5,133 nucleotides of DNA from Kiritimatiellales bacterium (lineage in GTDB: Bacteria; Verrucomicrobiota; Kiritimatiellia; Kiritimatiellales; Pontiellaceae): contig DAOVNC010000270.1 in the NCBI GenBank assembly GCA_030630445.1, positions 1 through 5,133 of the forward strand, read 5' to 3'. Positions within the stretch are counted from its first letter, which is position 1. Every line of letters starts with the position of its first letter. Under the pieces are notes generated by a model. That model saw nothing but the letters and a program-made list of their open reading frames with translations, was not told the DNA's origin and did not search any database. Made by a program: the position numbers and the translations under genes. Positions 5,013-5,133 of this stretch are shown one piece after another.

Positions 5013-5061
5013 GGAGTCTGGGGTCAATTTCCGCATTTGCTCAGTTGACTCCCCTTTTTTT
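5013..5061 (+). terminator. Terminator-like hairpin with T-run upstream of the right-edge gene
   Basis: GGAGTC (5013-5018) can pair with GACTCC (5047-5052). Alternatively GGGGTCAA (5020-5027) pairs with TTGA-CT-CCCC (5045-5054) with a two-base bulge. Either stem is followed by seven T (5055-5061). TGCGGA (5010-5015) can also pair with TCCGCA (5030-5035), which would block the first of these stems. No plus-strand gene lies just upstream, so it may insulate the downstream promoter, be the end of a mobile repeat, or serve as a regulatory leader. It overlaps the -35 hexamer at 5045. Confidence 0.45.
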
Positions 5062-5073
5062 GCCCCCTATATT
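5045..5073 (+). promoter_or_regulatory. Sigma70-type promoter of the right-edge gene
   Basis: TTGACT (5045-5050) and TATATT (5068-5073) each match five of six consensus bases and are spaced by exactly 17 bp. This is the best-formed promoter in the window. The start would be near 5080, about 30 nt before the ATG at 5111. Confidence 0.65.
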
Positions 5074-5089
5074 GTCTAGGTGCTAGACA
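5073..5089. promoter_or_regulatory. Operator-like palindrome over the predicted transcription start
   Basis: TGTCTAG (5073-5079) and CTAGACA (5083-5089) flank GTG in a perfect 17-bp dyad. It touches the last base of the -10 hexamer and spans the expected start site, so a bound dimer would block transcription. The TGT-N11-ACA form would suit a winged-helix repressor such as a PadR-type protein, but that assignment is inference only. Confidence 0.5.
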
Positions 5090-5110
5090 TGCCAAGCAAA
5101 AGGAGGCAAT

Positions 5111-5133
5111 ATGGAGCATCAAGAAAGAAGAAG
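5111..5133 (+). CDS. 5' end of an unidentified gene, cut by the window edge
   Basis: Only the first seven complete codons and two bases of the next are present (MEHQERR, then R or S), too little to identify the product. The ATG at 5111 is supported by AGGAGG (5101-5106) at 4 nt and by a well-placed promoter about 30 nt upstream. An ATG at 5089 in another frame would give 15 basic residues beginning MPSKRRQ. It lies within the operator-like palindrome, only about 9 nt from the predicted transcript start, and lacks a ribosome site, so I prefer 5111. An autoregulated transcription factor or a REP-associated transposase would fit the palindrome-rich upstream region; neither is shown by the sequence. 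Confidence 0.5.

Overview
The window looks like chromosomal housekeeping DNA from a Gram-negative (diderm) bacterium that makes lipid A. It carries lpxA and fabZ, a lipoprotein with a bacterial lipobox and a parvulin domain, and a CCA-encoding bacterial tRNA-Pro. I cannot assign a taxon from sequence alone. The stand-alone FabZ, an LpxA with VQF where enterobacterial enzymes have HQF, and the many intergenic inverted repeats would suit an environmental lineage such as the PVC group, but that is a guess.

Layout. Positions 1-139 hold no gene I can recognise. A minus-strand tRNA-Pro(UGG) follows at 181-257, with its own promoter and a textbook intrinsic terminator. Divergent from it, on the plus strand, is a P-loop kinase of the uridine kinase/phosphoribulokinase family (375-1310). 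It meets lpxA tail to tail, and the two stop codons share one CTAG. The minus-strand operon reads ykgJ-like cysteine-cluster gene, fabZ, lpxA (2961 down to 1307), with short gaps of 37 and 4 nt. An 89-bp divergent intergenic region separates it from a plus-strand SurA/PpiC-type lipoprotein gene (3051-4127), which ends in a strong terminator.

The right-hand quarter is different. About 380 bp (4181-4563) hold no gene but carry a perfect 13-bp hairpin, a long 26-bp-arm inverted repeat and a minus-strand terminator. A small three-helix membrane protein of unknown function follows on the minus strand (4564-4899). The last 200 bp are dense in palindromes and end in a well-formed sigma70-type promoter, an operator-like palindrome over the expected transcription start, a strong Shine-Dalgarno, and the first codons of a gene cut off by the window edge.

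How the parts fit. FabZ dehydrates 3-hydroxyacyl-ACP for fatty acid elongation, while LpxA uses 3-hydroxyacyl-ACP to start lipid A synthesis. Their co-transcription places both users of one acyl-ACP pool under shared control. The exported lipidated peptidyl-prolyl isomerase probably serves envelope protein folding, so much of the centre of the window concerns the cell envelope. I found no CRISPR array, complete mobile element or clearly new multi-gene system. The most open questions are the truncated right-edge gene with its elaborate upstream region and the intergenic repeats.
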